Shown piece after piece: positions 1 to 7,768 of a stretch of DNA of 64,000 nt; position 1 is the stretch's first letter, and every line of letters starts with the position of its first letter. The translations under genes were made by a program, and so were the position numbers. The stretch lies in the NCBI GenBank assembly GCA_944319925.1, contig CALUFQ010000011.1, forward strand, positions 1-64,000, read 5' to 3'. The DNA is from an uncultured Paraprevotella sp. (GTDB lineage: Bacteria > Bacteroidota > Bacteroidia > Bacteroidales > Bacteroidaceae). Below the pieces are notes generated by a model, which had not been told where the DNA came from, did not search any database, and was given only the letters and a program-made list of their open reading frames with translations.

Positions 1-57
1 ATAATACGCATTTTACAGATATATATTTTCTCTTTTTATGATTTTCTTTTCTTTATA

Positions 58-1470
58 TCACTTTCCGATGCAGAAATTCTTGAATATATTGCCTAAGACC
101 TCATCCGTGGTGATTTCGCCGCCGGTGATTTCGGCAAGATGGAAGAGGCACTCGCGGAGGTCTTGGCTGACGAGGTCGTTGGGAAGGTTGGTGTGAAGGC
201 CGTCTTGTACGCGGTGGATGTCATCCAAGGCACGGGAAAGGGCTTCATAGTGTCTCAGGTTGGTGACGACGACATCACCGGTGTTGATCTCCGGCAGGGC
301 GGCGGCTTCCGCCAACAAGGATTGCAGACGTGTGATTCCTGTTTTCTCCTTGGCAGAAATCGGTAGTATTTCCGTTTGGGGTGGGAGAGTCATGGCAGGA
401 AGGGGGAGGTGTGCCAAGTCTTTGTCTGGCATCTGGTCGGCTTTGTTGAGCAGGATGATGAGCCGTTTGTCCTGGCAAAGGGGGACTATTCGGCTGGAGA
501 GGGCCTCCATCTGTGTTTGAATTTGTGTACTGTCCACCACCCACAAGATAATGTTGGCTTGCTCCATTTTCTGGAAGCTTCGGGCGATACCCATGCTTTC
601 TATGGTGTCGAGGGTGTCGCGGATGCCAGCTGTGTCGATGAAGCGGAAGGTGATGCCTTGGAGGTTCACCGTGTCTTCAATGACATCTCGGGTCGTGCCG
701 TGTATGTCGCTGACGATGGCTTTGTCTTCGTTGAGCAGGGTGTTGAGCAGGGTGGACTTTCCTGCATTGGTTTCTCCCACGATGGCCACGGGGATGCCAT
801 TTTTAAGGGCATTGCCTACGCTGAATGATTGGGTCAACCGGTGGATGACCTGCTCGATTTCCTCCGTGAGGGCCGACAGTTCGCTCCGGTCGGCGAATTC
901 CAGTTCTTCATGATCGCTGAAGTCTAGCTCCAGTTCCATCAGTGATGTGAGGTGAAGCAATTTGTCGCGCAGGGACGATAGTTCGCGACTGAATCCTCCC
1001 CTCATTTGGTTCATGGCCATACGGTGGGTGGCGGCAGAGGAGGAGGCAATCAGGTCGGCTACGGCTTCGGCCTGGCTTAGGTCTATTTTGCCATTCAGGA
1101 AGGCACGTTGGGTGAACTCTCCTGGTCCGGCGGCCCGGCAGCCTTGCCGGATGAGCAGTTGCATGACGCGTTGCAGGATGTAAGATGAGCCGTGGCAGGA
1201 AATTTCCACGCTGTCTTCTCCGGTGTAAGAATGGGGGGCTTTGAACAGGCTGACGAGCACTTCGTCCACCACTTCCCTGTTTTCGTCCACAATCCGTCCG
1301 AAAGTCAGCGTATAAGCATTCCGTTCGGAAAGGGGGGTGTTGTTGCCTGGGCTTAATGGGATGAATATGCGGCTTGTTGCGCCAATGGCATCAGAACCTG
1401 AAATGCGGATGATGCCAATGGCACCACCTTGTGCGGTGGCGATGGCGCAGATAGTATCTTGTGTGTACAT
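58..1470 (-). CDS. mnmE: tRNA uridine-5-carboxymethylaminomethyl modification GTPase MnmE
   Basis: MnmE works with MnmG to modify the wobble uridine (position 34) of several tRNAs, using GTP hydrolysis and a folate one-carbon unit. The 470-residue product has the N-terminal folate-binding domain (starting MYTQDTICAIATAQGG), the G domain with G1 GETNAGKS near residue 230, G3 DTAGI and G4 NKAD, and the family's C-terminal CIGK, whose Cys is the conserved one. The open frame reaches 31 codons further upstream, but family homology begins at the Met encoded at 1470, so that start is chosen. It is the last gene of a minus-strand run, 19 bp after msrC. Identification is firm. Confidence 0.97.
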   Translation of the reverse strand: MYTQDTICAIATAQGGAIGIIRISGSDAIGATSRIFIPLSPGNNTPLSERNAYTLTFGRIVDENREVVDEVLVSLFKAPHSYTGEDSVEISCHGSSYILQRVMQLLIRQGCRAAGPGEFTQRAFLNGKIDLSQAEAVADLIASSSAATHRMAMNQMRGGFSRELSSLRDKLLHLTSLMELELDFSDHEELEFADRSELSALTEEIEQVIHRLTQSFSVGNALKNGIPVAIVGETNAGKSTLLNTLLNEDKAIVSDIHGTTRDVIEDTVNLQGITFRFIDTAGIRDTLDTIESMGIARSFQKMEQANIILWVVDSTQIQTQMEALSSRIVPLCQDKRLIILLNKADQMPDKDLAHLPLPAMTLPPQTEILPISAKEKTGITRLQSLLAEAAALPEINTGDVVVTNLRHYEALSRALDDIHRVQDGLHTNLPNDLVSQDLRECLFHLAEITGGEITTDEVLGNIFKNFCIGK

Positions 1471-1489
1471 AGGTCGTATATGTTGTGGG

Positions 1490-1981
1490 CTATGCGTAAA
1501 GTGCTCCGGCCATGAGGCGGATGGTCTCCTCCAAACCTTTGCGGTCGGTTTCATCAAAGTCATTCAAGCGGTCGCTGTCTATGTCCAAGACCCCTTTGAT
1601 TTCTTCATTATATATAATAGGTATAACGATTTCCGAGCGGGACAAAGAACTGCATGCGATGTGTCCGGGAAAGGCATCCACATCCGGCACCACCAATGTG
1701 CGCTTTTCCGCCCATGCCGTGCCGCAGACGCCGCGTCCTTTGCGGATTCGGTAGCAGGCAAGGCTTCCTTGGAACGGTCCGAGGGACAGTTCCTGGGGCG
1801 AAGCCACACGGTAGAAACCTACCCAAAAGAAGCCAAACGCTTCTTTCAGGGCGGCAGCAGTGTTGGCCATCACGCTGATTTCGTCCCGTTCCCCTTCGAT
1901 GAGCGCTCCGTATTGTTGAAGGAACTGCGCATAGCGTGTCTTTTTGTCTATGCCCGGGGCTTGCGTGAAACGTTGTTCCAT
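1490..1981 (-). CDS. msrC: free methionine-R-sulfoxide reductase (GAF domain, fRMsr)
   Basis: A single-GAF-domain protein of 163 residues that reduces free methionine-R-sulfoxide in the cytoplasm, an oxidative-damage repair role. The three cysteines typical of the family are present at about residues 76 (LACYRI), 86 (GVCGTAW) and 110 (HIACSS), and the FWVGFYR and VLDIDSD blocks fit YebR-type enzymes. It lies 6 bp after the nucleoside phosphorylase gene and 19 bp before mnmE, so it is probably co-transcribed with them. The function comes from family knowledge; the cysteine pattern is directly visible. Confidence 0.9.
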   Translation of the reverse strand: MEQRFTQAPGIDKKTRYAQFLQQYGALIEGERDEISVMANTAAALKEAFGFFWVGFYRVASPQELSLGPFQGSLACYRIRKGRGVCGTAWAEKRTLVVPDVDAFPGHIACSSLSRSEIVIPIIYNEEIKGVLDIDSDRLNDFDETDRKGLEETIRLMAGALYA

Positions 1982-1987
1982 TTTGTC

Positions 1988-2866
1988 TCAAATGCGGTCA
2001 AGCACCAGCCGGATGAGGTCGTCAATCTTGTTCTTGTATCCCGGGTCGGCTTCTCCGGCCACGCGATTGGCGATGACCATGCAGCAGGTCGTGGCCCGGT
2101 GTCCCATCAGGCGGGCGAGTCCGGCCAAGGCTGAGCTTTCCATTTCGAAGTTCGTAATGTGCAGTCCGTTATAGGAGAAACTTTCGATTTTTTCGTTTTG
2201 GTGCGGGTCGGCAAGGGGCACACGGAGTTGTCGTCCTTGCGGGCCGAAGAATCCGCCGCAGGCCACAGTCAGGCCACGTACCATATCCTCCCCGGCAATG
2301 CGCTCCACCAGTTCCGGATTGGCATCCACCACGTAGGGTGCGGGAGCGCACAGGTTGCCAGTCCATCCAAGATGGTTCAGCAACGCACGTTCCAATGGCA
2401 GGTCGCATACGGCATTCCGCCCTTCGTAGAAGTTCAGCAGGCCGTCGAAACCTATGGACTTGACGGAACAAATGAATGTACCCACAGGGGTGTTGGGTTG
2501 CAGGCCACCGCACGTGCCTATGCGCACGATTTCCAACGAGCGCAAAATGTCGTTCTGTGTGCGCGTCTTGAAATCGATGTTGGCCAGTGCGTCGATTTCG
2601 TTCATCACGATATCGATGTTGTCACATCCGATGCCCGTGGAAACCACGGTGAGGCGTTTGCCTTTATAGGTTCCTGTGATGGTTCTGAACTCGCGGCTGG
2701 CGATGTCGCACTCTTGCTGGTCGAAATGGGATGCCACGGTGGGCACTCGTCCGGGGTCGCCCACAAGGATGACCTTATCGGCCAATTGTTCCGGTCTCAC
2801 ATGAAGATGGAACACGCTTCCGTCTTCGTTGATAATCAGTTCTGAGGGTGCAAAATATTTGTTCAT
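1988..2866 (-). CDS. nucleoside phosphorylase (uridine phosphorylase-like)
   Basis: A 292-residue member of the PNP/UDP nucleoside phosphorylase family, which cleaves nucleosides with phosphate to base and ribose-1-phosphate in salvage. Visible marks are the phosphate-binding GDPGR stretch near residue 38, the STGIG segment near 90, and NFEMESSAL near 240, where Met-Glu contacts ribose in the family. The substrate (uridine or another nucleoside) cannot be read from sequence. It sits 22 bp downstream of the PD40 protein gene and 6 bp upstream of msrC, apparently in the same operon. Confidence 0.88.
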   Translation of the reverse strand: MNKYFAPSELIINEDGSVFHLHVRPEQLADKVILVGDPGRVPTVASHFDQQECDIASREFRTITGTYKGKRLTVVSTGIGCDNIDIVMNEIDALANIDFKTRTQNDILRSLEIVRIGTCGGLQPNTPVGTFICSVKSIGFDGLLNFYEGRNAVCDLPLERALLNHLGWTGNLCAPAPYVVDANPELVERIAGEDMVRGLTVACGGFFGPQGRQLRVPLADPHQNEKIESFSYNGLHITNFEMESSALAGLARLMGHRATTCCMVIANRVAGEADPGYKNKIDDLIRLVLDRI

Positions 2867-2888
2867 AAGCGTTGCTGGTTGTTGTCCG

Positions 2889-4139
2889 TTACTGCTTTTT
2901 TGTGTTTTGGGTGCGATAGGTGATTTCCATGTTGCGGATGCGTTTTTCTTCCGCTTTCATGGCGGCCTTGTCTTTTTCGTGTTGGGCTTCGATTTGCAGG
3001 ATTTGTCCGCTGAGTGCTTGGCGTTGTCCCTCGTTGGCGGTGGCATAGCGGTCGCGCAGCGTTTGCAAGTGTTGGCCGTTGAGATTCAGCTGTTTTTGGT
3101 TTTTCAGCCATGCAGCCATCCGGTTCCGTGCCTCGGCACACCGGAAGTCTTTCAGGGTCGTGTAGGTGTCGCGGTCGTCAATGACAAACTCGAAGTCTTT
3201 TTTCTTGATTTCCTTTTTCGGTGCATTCAGCACGGCTTGCAGGCGTTGGCGTGCTTCCTGCACGGCTCCTTGGTCGCCCCAGGTCTCGGCGATACGGTTT
3301 AGCAAGGCCAAGGGAGCCAAGTCTTCCGGTGGATAGATGTTGGTGTCATATACTTTGCGGATTTCGTTGGGGATGAACACATACACGCACACTTTGTCGG
3401 CCGGCTGGTTGCGGTCGGACACGAACCATCCCAAGTTGTTGAACTCGTCAATGGCCAACATATAGTCGTTTGCGGGCGAGTTATAAGGCATGCCCATGTT
3501 TTCCGGGTAGAGAAATTTTTTCTCGTCCATGTCATATCGGGTCACGAAGATGTCATATCCCCCGATGCTTTCGTTGCCTTGTGCGGCGTAATATAGTGTC
3601 ACGCCGTCCGACATCATGAATGGATAGTTCTGTGCCTCGTCGCCGCCCAGCTCGTCCAGTTCATGGGGCGTCGTCCATTTCCCGCCCACAAGGTCGCTCG
3701 TGTAGAGCCGCAGGATTTGTTGCTCGTCCGGTTGGGCGAAGTAGATTTTGTTGCCTAGTTCGGAACGATAGACGGTGCAGCCGTTTGAGTCCGTACGGTT
3801 AAAAAAGGCGGCATACGTGTGCAGCGTCCCGCTTTCTTCGCTCAGGCGGATATGGTCCAAGAACGTTTTCTTGTCCACCACCAGGCTGTCTATCACGGTC
3901 AGGCGTTCCGTGGCCCGCATCATGGAGCGCATTTTGCGGAGCTGTTGCAGTTTCTCCTCTTCCGTCGTGGTGGGTTTCCGCCTGCGCGTCAGTTTTTTGA
4001 TGTCCTGGTTGAGGAGCCTTTCGGCTTCGTCAAATTGGTAGCGGTTCATGTAGTCGTCCACGGTCTGCTGTCCCTGTGCGGGGACGGCAAGGCATGAAGC
4101 CAGAAATGCCGGGAACAGGTATTTTTTCAGGTGTCGCAT
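2889..4139 (-). CDS. exported PD40/TolB-like beta-propeller protein
   Basis: A 416-residue protein with an N-terminal export signal (MRHLKKYLFPAFLASCLA). LASC resembles a lipobox, so it may be a lipoprotein; cleavage at AQG/QQ by signal peptidase I is the alternative. Residues about 95-250 contain PD40-type propeller blades (SDGVTLYYAAQG, GGYDIFVTRYD, LAIDEFNNLGWFVSDRN), a fold used for protein-protein contacts at the envelope. The C-terminal third is charged and probably coiled coil, rich in Lys, Glu and Gln. It heads the minus-strand run ending in mnmE. A TAACTTTG -7 box (minus strand) lies at 4162-4169. The specific role is unknown. Confidence 0.75.
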   Translation of the reverse strand: MRHLKKYLFPAFLASCLAVPAQGQQTVDDYMNRYQFDEAERLLNQDIKKLTRRRKPTTTEEEKLQQLRKMRSMMRATERLTVIDSLVVDKKTFLDHIRLSEESGTLHTYAAFFNRTDSNGCTVYRSELGNKIYFAQPDEQQILRLYTSDLVGGKWTTPHELDELGGDEAQNYPFMMSDGVTLYYAAQGNESIGGYDIFVTRYDMDEKKFLYPENMGMPYNSPANDYMLAIDEFNNLGWFVSDRNQPADKVCVYVFIPNEIRKVYDTNIYPPEDLAPLALLNRIAETWGDQGAVQEARQRLQAVLNAPKKEIKKKDFEFVIDDRDTYTTLKDFRCAEARNRMAAWLKNQKQLNLNGQHLQTLRDRYATANEGQRQALSGQILQIEAQHEKDKAAMKAEEKRIRNMEITYRTQNTKKQ

Positions 4140-4307
4140 GATGTCTTTCTCCTTGTTTCCCCAAAGTTAGGGATTAATTCCCGAATCCGTATCGTTTTCT
4201 AATAATATTTAATCAAAACTTGCGTATCATATCATCCGGCAGAGTCCTTTTTTCATCCTTATGCTGTTATGGCACTGTGGTTCGCTTGTTTAAACAAACC
4301 GTTTATA

Positions 4308-4315
4308 TACCTTTG
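4308..4315 (+). promoter_or_regulatory. Bacteroidetes-type -7 box (TACCTTTG)
   Basis: TACCTTTG matches TAnnTTTG. A CTTG at 4285-4288 sits 19 bp upstream in the -33 position. Transcription would begin near 4322 and run through the structured RNA at 4397-4520 to the short ORF at 4619. Confidence 0.5.
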
Positions 4316-4396
4316 TGACAACGGATTTAAAGAGGAACAGCCTATGTAACATTGCGGATAGCAAGCATAAAGATAAAGAAGCGTTAACTTTATTCT

Positions 4397-4520
4397 TGCA
4401 CTCTGAAAATTGGGGAATTGGACGAATACTTCAAAGAGTAAAAGTTGATGCTCACGCTTCAGCATGGGCTTTTACTCGTGTATTGCAGCAAAAGGTTATC
4501 CCCAATACCGGCAGAGTGCA
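4397..4520 (+). ncRNA. candidate structured leader RNA: nested long hairpin
   Basis: Five nested helices can be traced by eye: TGCACTCTG (4397-4405) with CAGAGTGCA (4512-4520); ATTGGGGA (4409-4416) with TCCCCAAT (4499-4506); AATAC (4425-4429) with GTATT (4480-4484); GAGTAAAAG (4436-4444) with CTTTTACTC (4469-4477); ATGCT (4448-4452) with AGCAT (4461-4465), closing an 8-nt loop. Together 36 base pairs form one rod with internal loops. It lies about 75 nt after a likely start site and 99 nt before the ATG at 4619. I do not recognise it as a named family; a regulatory leader or a 6S-like rod are possibilities, not conclusions. Confidence 0.55.
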
Positions 4521-4618
4521 TAGACGGAGTTATCAGTCCACGTTTTTTATTGCCTTCATGCAGCTTTGGACTATTATCAAACAAGCATTTCAACAACAAT
4601 AATCAAAAACAGAAGAAA

Positions 4619-4663
4619 ATGAAGACTTTGAGATTTATCGGGATGGTTTTGTTGGCGCAGTAG
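4619..4663 (+). pseudogene. truncated surface-lipoprotein start (signal peptide only)
   Basis: An ATG preceded by an A-rich leader encodes only MKTLRFIGMVLLAQ and then a stop. The peptide resembles the first half of lipoprotein signal peptides common in Bacteroidales surface proteins. The stop falls where a repeat-A-like stretch begins (GCAGTAGAAAT), so the gene was probably cut by deletion or repeat insertion. A functional leader peptide is a less likely alternative. Confidence 0.45.
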
Positions 4664-4949
4664 AAATTTAATGGGGATTTGTAGGCAAAGCGAAATGGTT
4701 TGCGAATTGCACAAACGGAAATTGAGGAACAGCCCGTATTCTTTGGGATTCAACACCATCTGGAAAATGAATTGAGGCAATTGGGTGATACAGAGTTCCT
4801 GATTTACAAACTTCTGAATGTCCGTAGTCAAAGTCGGCCGGAGAGAACTGTCCCGCCTCGCAGGAAGAACAAAACAGCCATTATGGCCGCCGCATGACGA
4901 ACAGATGGGTCGTGACGTTTCCCGCAGACCTAGATTCTGTTTACCTTGT
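4645..4949 (+). repeat. intergenic repeat modules: partial A, then C and F
   Basis: From about 4656 there is a short A-like stretch (GCAGTAGAAAT). From about 4728 to 4862 comes module C (core CAACACCATCTGGAAAA, then GAATTGAGGCAATTGGGTG, GATACAGAGTTCCTG and GAACTGTCCCGCC), followed at 4874-4918 by module F (CATTATGGCCGCCGCATG). The same modules recur near 41100, 51650-52083, 37215 and 58440. No coding potential is seen. Confidence 0.75.
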
Positions 4950-4997
4950 GAAAAAGCGTCCGGTATGCAATCTTCATTGCATGCCGGACGCTTTTTC
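4950..4997. terminator. bidirectional hairpin terminator
   Basis: A 22-bp stem (GAAAAAGCGTCCGG... with ...CCGGACGCTTTTTC, one G-T wobble) closes a CTTC loop. Runs of A and T at the two ends let it work in both directions. It lies 65 bp past the stop of wzc on the minus strand. Confidence 0.85.
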
Positions 4998-5061
4998 ACA
5001 TTGCTTTCCCGTTGCTGTGATTGTATGCGGGAGGCTATGTGTCTAGTATGCTGTTCTTTAT

Positions 5062-7575
5062 TTATTTCTTGTCATCAATGCGGTCTTCACGGATGAACTG
5101 CCCTTTTTGGGCGGGGCTCGAAGTTCTCTTTTCTCCCTTTTTCAGGGGTCGGTTTTGTTCGTAATGTCCGTAGTTACCGTATGTGCCATACGAGCCATAG
5201 CGTCCGCCATAGTTGGCGTATTTCCCGACACCGTAATAATAGCCGTACTTGCGTTGTTGCAAATCCACGCCGTTGAGCACGAGGCTCATCTTCGGTAGTT
5301 TCTGTTCGTTGTGGATCCGGTTGATGATGTTGAAATTACGTTTCAGGGAATAGTCGCAACGGCACACGACGATTGTCGCGTCGGCAATCCGTCCCAAAAG
5401 TAAGGTGTCACTGACGGCACCGATAGGCGGAGTGTCCACGATGATGATGTCGTACCAATTGCGCAGGCGCGCGAAGGCATCATCCAAGCGGTCGGAAGAA
5501 ACCAATTCCGCAGGGTTGGGAGGAATCAGGCCGGCGGGCAGCACGTCCAAGTTGTCGTGTATGCCGGAATGGAAAATCTGTTCTTTCAGGAACTCGTCGG
5601 AAGAATCTTCACCAGCCAAATAGGTTGTGATGCCATGGTTGCCCGTATGCAGGCCGAACAGTTTGGCCAAGCGCGGTTTACGGATGTCAAGCCCGACAAC
5701 TAACGCTTTCCGTCCCATTAAAGCCAAGCTCATGGCCAGATTGGTGGAGACGAATGTTTTTCCTTCTCCCGGAATCACGGAAGTACACATCAATACTTTT
5801 TCGGATTTTTTCATGATGAATCCGAGCTGTACCCTGACGTTGCGGAACGCTTCTTCCATGATGTCGTTGGTATTTTCCCGCACGACAATCGTCTGCACTC
5901 CTTCCTTGGATTCTTTCGAAGTGAAAATATCGCCAAGGAGAGGGATTTCGGTCAGTTTCTCGATGTCGTTCCGTCCTTCGATGCGGTAGCGCAACAAGTT
6001 GCACAAGTAGAGTGCTCCGGCGGGGATGGCGACACCCATGAACAAAGCGATGAGCCCGATGATTTTCCGCTTGGGAGAGATGGGCTGTATGCTGCTTTCC
6101 GGCGCATCGATGACTTGTGCCTTGTCCACGGTGGAAGCCAGCGAGATGGCATTTTCTTCCCGTTTCTGCAACAGAATCTGGTAGAGGGTGGCTTTTACAG
6201 TCTGTTGGCGTCCCATGTCGGTGAGAACCCTTTCCTGTGTGGGGGTGCTGGAAAGTCTGGCGATGAAGAGGTTGTATTGGTCATCAATGTTGCGCTTCTG
6301 CACCCTCAGGTTGTCATATACCGAAGCCAGAGAATGGCGGATGCCGGGGTAGAGGGCCGCGATGGCATTGGTCGCAGCTACGACCACGGGCGAATTTTCG
6401 GGCGCAGTCTTGAGCAGCCGTTTGCGCTCCACGACTTCAGTGTTATATTTTGAGATGATGTTGTTCAGTGCGTCATCGGTCAGCCCCAGGTTGGCAGGGA
6501 TGATTTCCATGTAGTTGGCGGGGTTGTCCACATATTCTTTGAGCGACTTGACCAGCAGCATCTGCGTTTGCATCTCGATTTGCTTTTCCTGGTAGTTTTC
6601 GATGCCTTTGTAGGCCGCTTGTGCGTCAGAGGTGAGGTTGACCAGTTGGTTGCGTTTCTTATATGATTCCAATTGGCTGTCGGTGTCTCCCAATTCCGCA
6701 TCGATGATTTGGATGCGTTTGTTGATGAAAGCCTCCGTCTTGAGTGCCACTTCGTTTTTCACTTCGTTGGCATCCTCGTTGTAAGCGCGGATCAGTTCGT
6801 TCAGGTAGTCTTCCGCCCGGTCGCGGCGCGTGTCCGTGATGGAGATTTGGGCGACGGTGGTCAATTTGCTAGTCGGTTCAAGCCCGGTACGGGATATGAA
6901 AGAATTGGCCATCCATGCGGGGCGGTTGATTGAGATGAGCAGAGGGCGGTCGCCGAACACGATGCCGGGGTTCGGGTTGGGGCGCAGCATAACCCATCCC
7001 GAAAGTGTCTTCACACGGATGGGAAGGCTTTTGGCTTCCGCTTCGAACTCTTCGCCCAAGGCTTGGCCTTCGATGTGGTAGCTCCCGTTTTCCAACTGGG
7101 TGATTTCGAGAGTCACCGTGCTGGAAAGGGTGTCTAAATCCACGGGAGACATGTCTGCCAACACGGGAGTCTCCTTATACAGTTCCATGTTGCGCATCCG
7201 CCCGTCGTAAGCATAAGACACATAAAGTTTCAGGTTTGTCACAGCCCTTTTGGCCAGCGTCTTGCTGCCCAAGATTTCCATCTCGTTGTCGAAGCCGTTG
7301 CTGTTGTTCAGGAGTCCCAATTGCGAGAAGTCGGTCAGCCCCGTGCCCCGCATGCCGCGGCTGTAAGGGTCTTCTTCCTTGATTAAGACTTTTGTCCACG
7401 TGGAATAGACGGGGGATTTATACTTTAAATATATAAAGGAAAGGAATAGACAGGCGATAACGGAAATCACGAACCATTGCCAATGCAAGATAACGTTGTC
7501 GATAAGCTCACGGTAGTTGAAACCGGACTCTTGTTCTTCCATTTCTCCGCTCGTAGGGAAAGTCTTGTTTGCCAT
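5062..7575 (-). CDS. Wzc-like polysaccharide co-polymerase with BY-kinase domain
   Basis: An inner-membrane protein that controls export and chain length of a capsular or exopolysaccharide and autophosphorylates on tyrosine. The 837-residue product has a Wzz-type N-terminal domain with a membrane span near residues 33-52, a long periplasmic coiled-coil region, a second span near 540-560, and a BY-kinase domain with Walker A PGEGKTF near 602, Walker A' VVGLDIRKP near 630 and Walker B IIIVDTPP near 715. The Tyr/Gly-rich tail (YGYYYGVGKYANYGG and on) is the usual phosphorylation cluster. The frame is open 83 codons upstream, but a TATTTTTG -7 box at 7607-7614 (minus) supports the start at 7575. 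It is divergent from wcaJ. Confidence 0.92.
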   Translation of the reverse strand: MANKTFPTSGEMEEQESGFNYRELIDNVILHWQWFVISVIACLFLSFIYLKYKSPVYSTWTKVLIKEEDPYSRGMRGTGLTDFSQLGLLNNSNGFDNEMEILGSKTLAKRAVTNLKLYVSYAYDGRMRNMELYKETPVLADMSPVDLDTLSSTVTLEITQLENGSYHIEGQALGEEFEAEAKSLPIRVKTLSGWVMLRPNPNPGIVFGDRPLLISINRPAWMANSFISRTGLEPTSKLTTVAQISITDTRRDRAEDYLNELIRAYNEDANEVKNEVALKTEAFINKRIQIIDAELGDTDSQLESYKKRNQLVNLTSDAQAAYKGIENYQEKQIEMQTQMLLVKSLKEYVDNPANYMEIIPANLGLTDDALNNIISKYNTEVVERKRLLKTAPENSPVVVAATNAIAALYPGIRHSLASVYDNLRVQKRNIDDQYNLFIARLSSTPTQERVLTDMGRQQTVKATLYQILLQKREENAISLASTVDKAQVIDAPESSIQPISPKRKIIGLIALFMGVAIPAGALYLCNLLRYRIEGRNDIEKLTEIPLLGDIFTSKESKEGVQTIVVRENTNDIMEEAFRNVRVQLGFIMKKSEKVLMCTSVIPGEGKTFVSTNLAMSLALMGRKALVVGLDIRKPRLAKLFGLHTGNHGITTYLAGEDSSDEFLKEQIFHSGIHDNLDVLPAGLIPPNPAELVSSDRLDDAFARLRNWYDIIIVDTPPIGAVSDTLLLGRIADATIVVCRCDYSLKRNFNIINRIHNEQKLPKMSLVLNGVDLQQRKYGYYYGVGKYANYGGRYGSYGTYGNYGHYEQNRPLKKGEKRTSSPAQKGQFIREDRIDDKK

Positions 7576-7606
7576 ATACACAGTGTGTGGTTTGTTTTCT
7601 AAGCTG

Positions 7607-7737
7607 CAAAAATAGGAATCTTTTACATAACATCCAAATAAATCGCTTAAATACTGCATTCGTATGTGCTTTTTGAGTTTGCTGCAAAATAAATCCCCGG
7701 GTTTCGTTGGCGGTTTGTAAAAAAAACAATACATTTG
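7607..7737. promoter_or_regulatory. divergent wzc / wcaJ promoter region
   Basis: On the minus strand TATTTTTG (7607-7614) fits a -7 box 32 bp upstream of the wzc start. On the plus strand TACATTTG (7730-7737) fits a -7 box 32 bp upstream of the wcaJ-type gene. The -33 boxes are weak. No clear operator palindrome is visible. Confidence 0.6.
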
Positions 7738-7768
7738 CAGCGACAAACAAACCAATTCCCCTTTGGCT

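Noticed and set aside
4315..4602. 95-codon GTG-started frame over the structured RNA
   Set aside because: Its codons coincide with the nested helices, it has no domain, and its start overlaps the end of the -7 box.
4397..4663. Structured RNA considered as a retron msr-msd
   Set aside because: No reverse transcriptase gene is nearby and no typical priming guanosine context was found.
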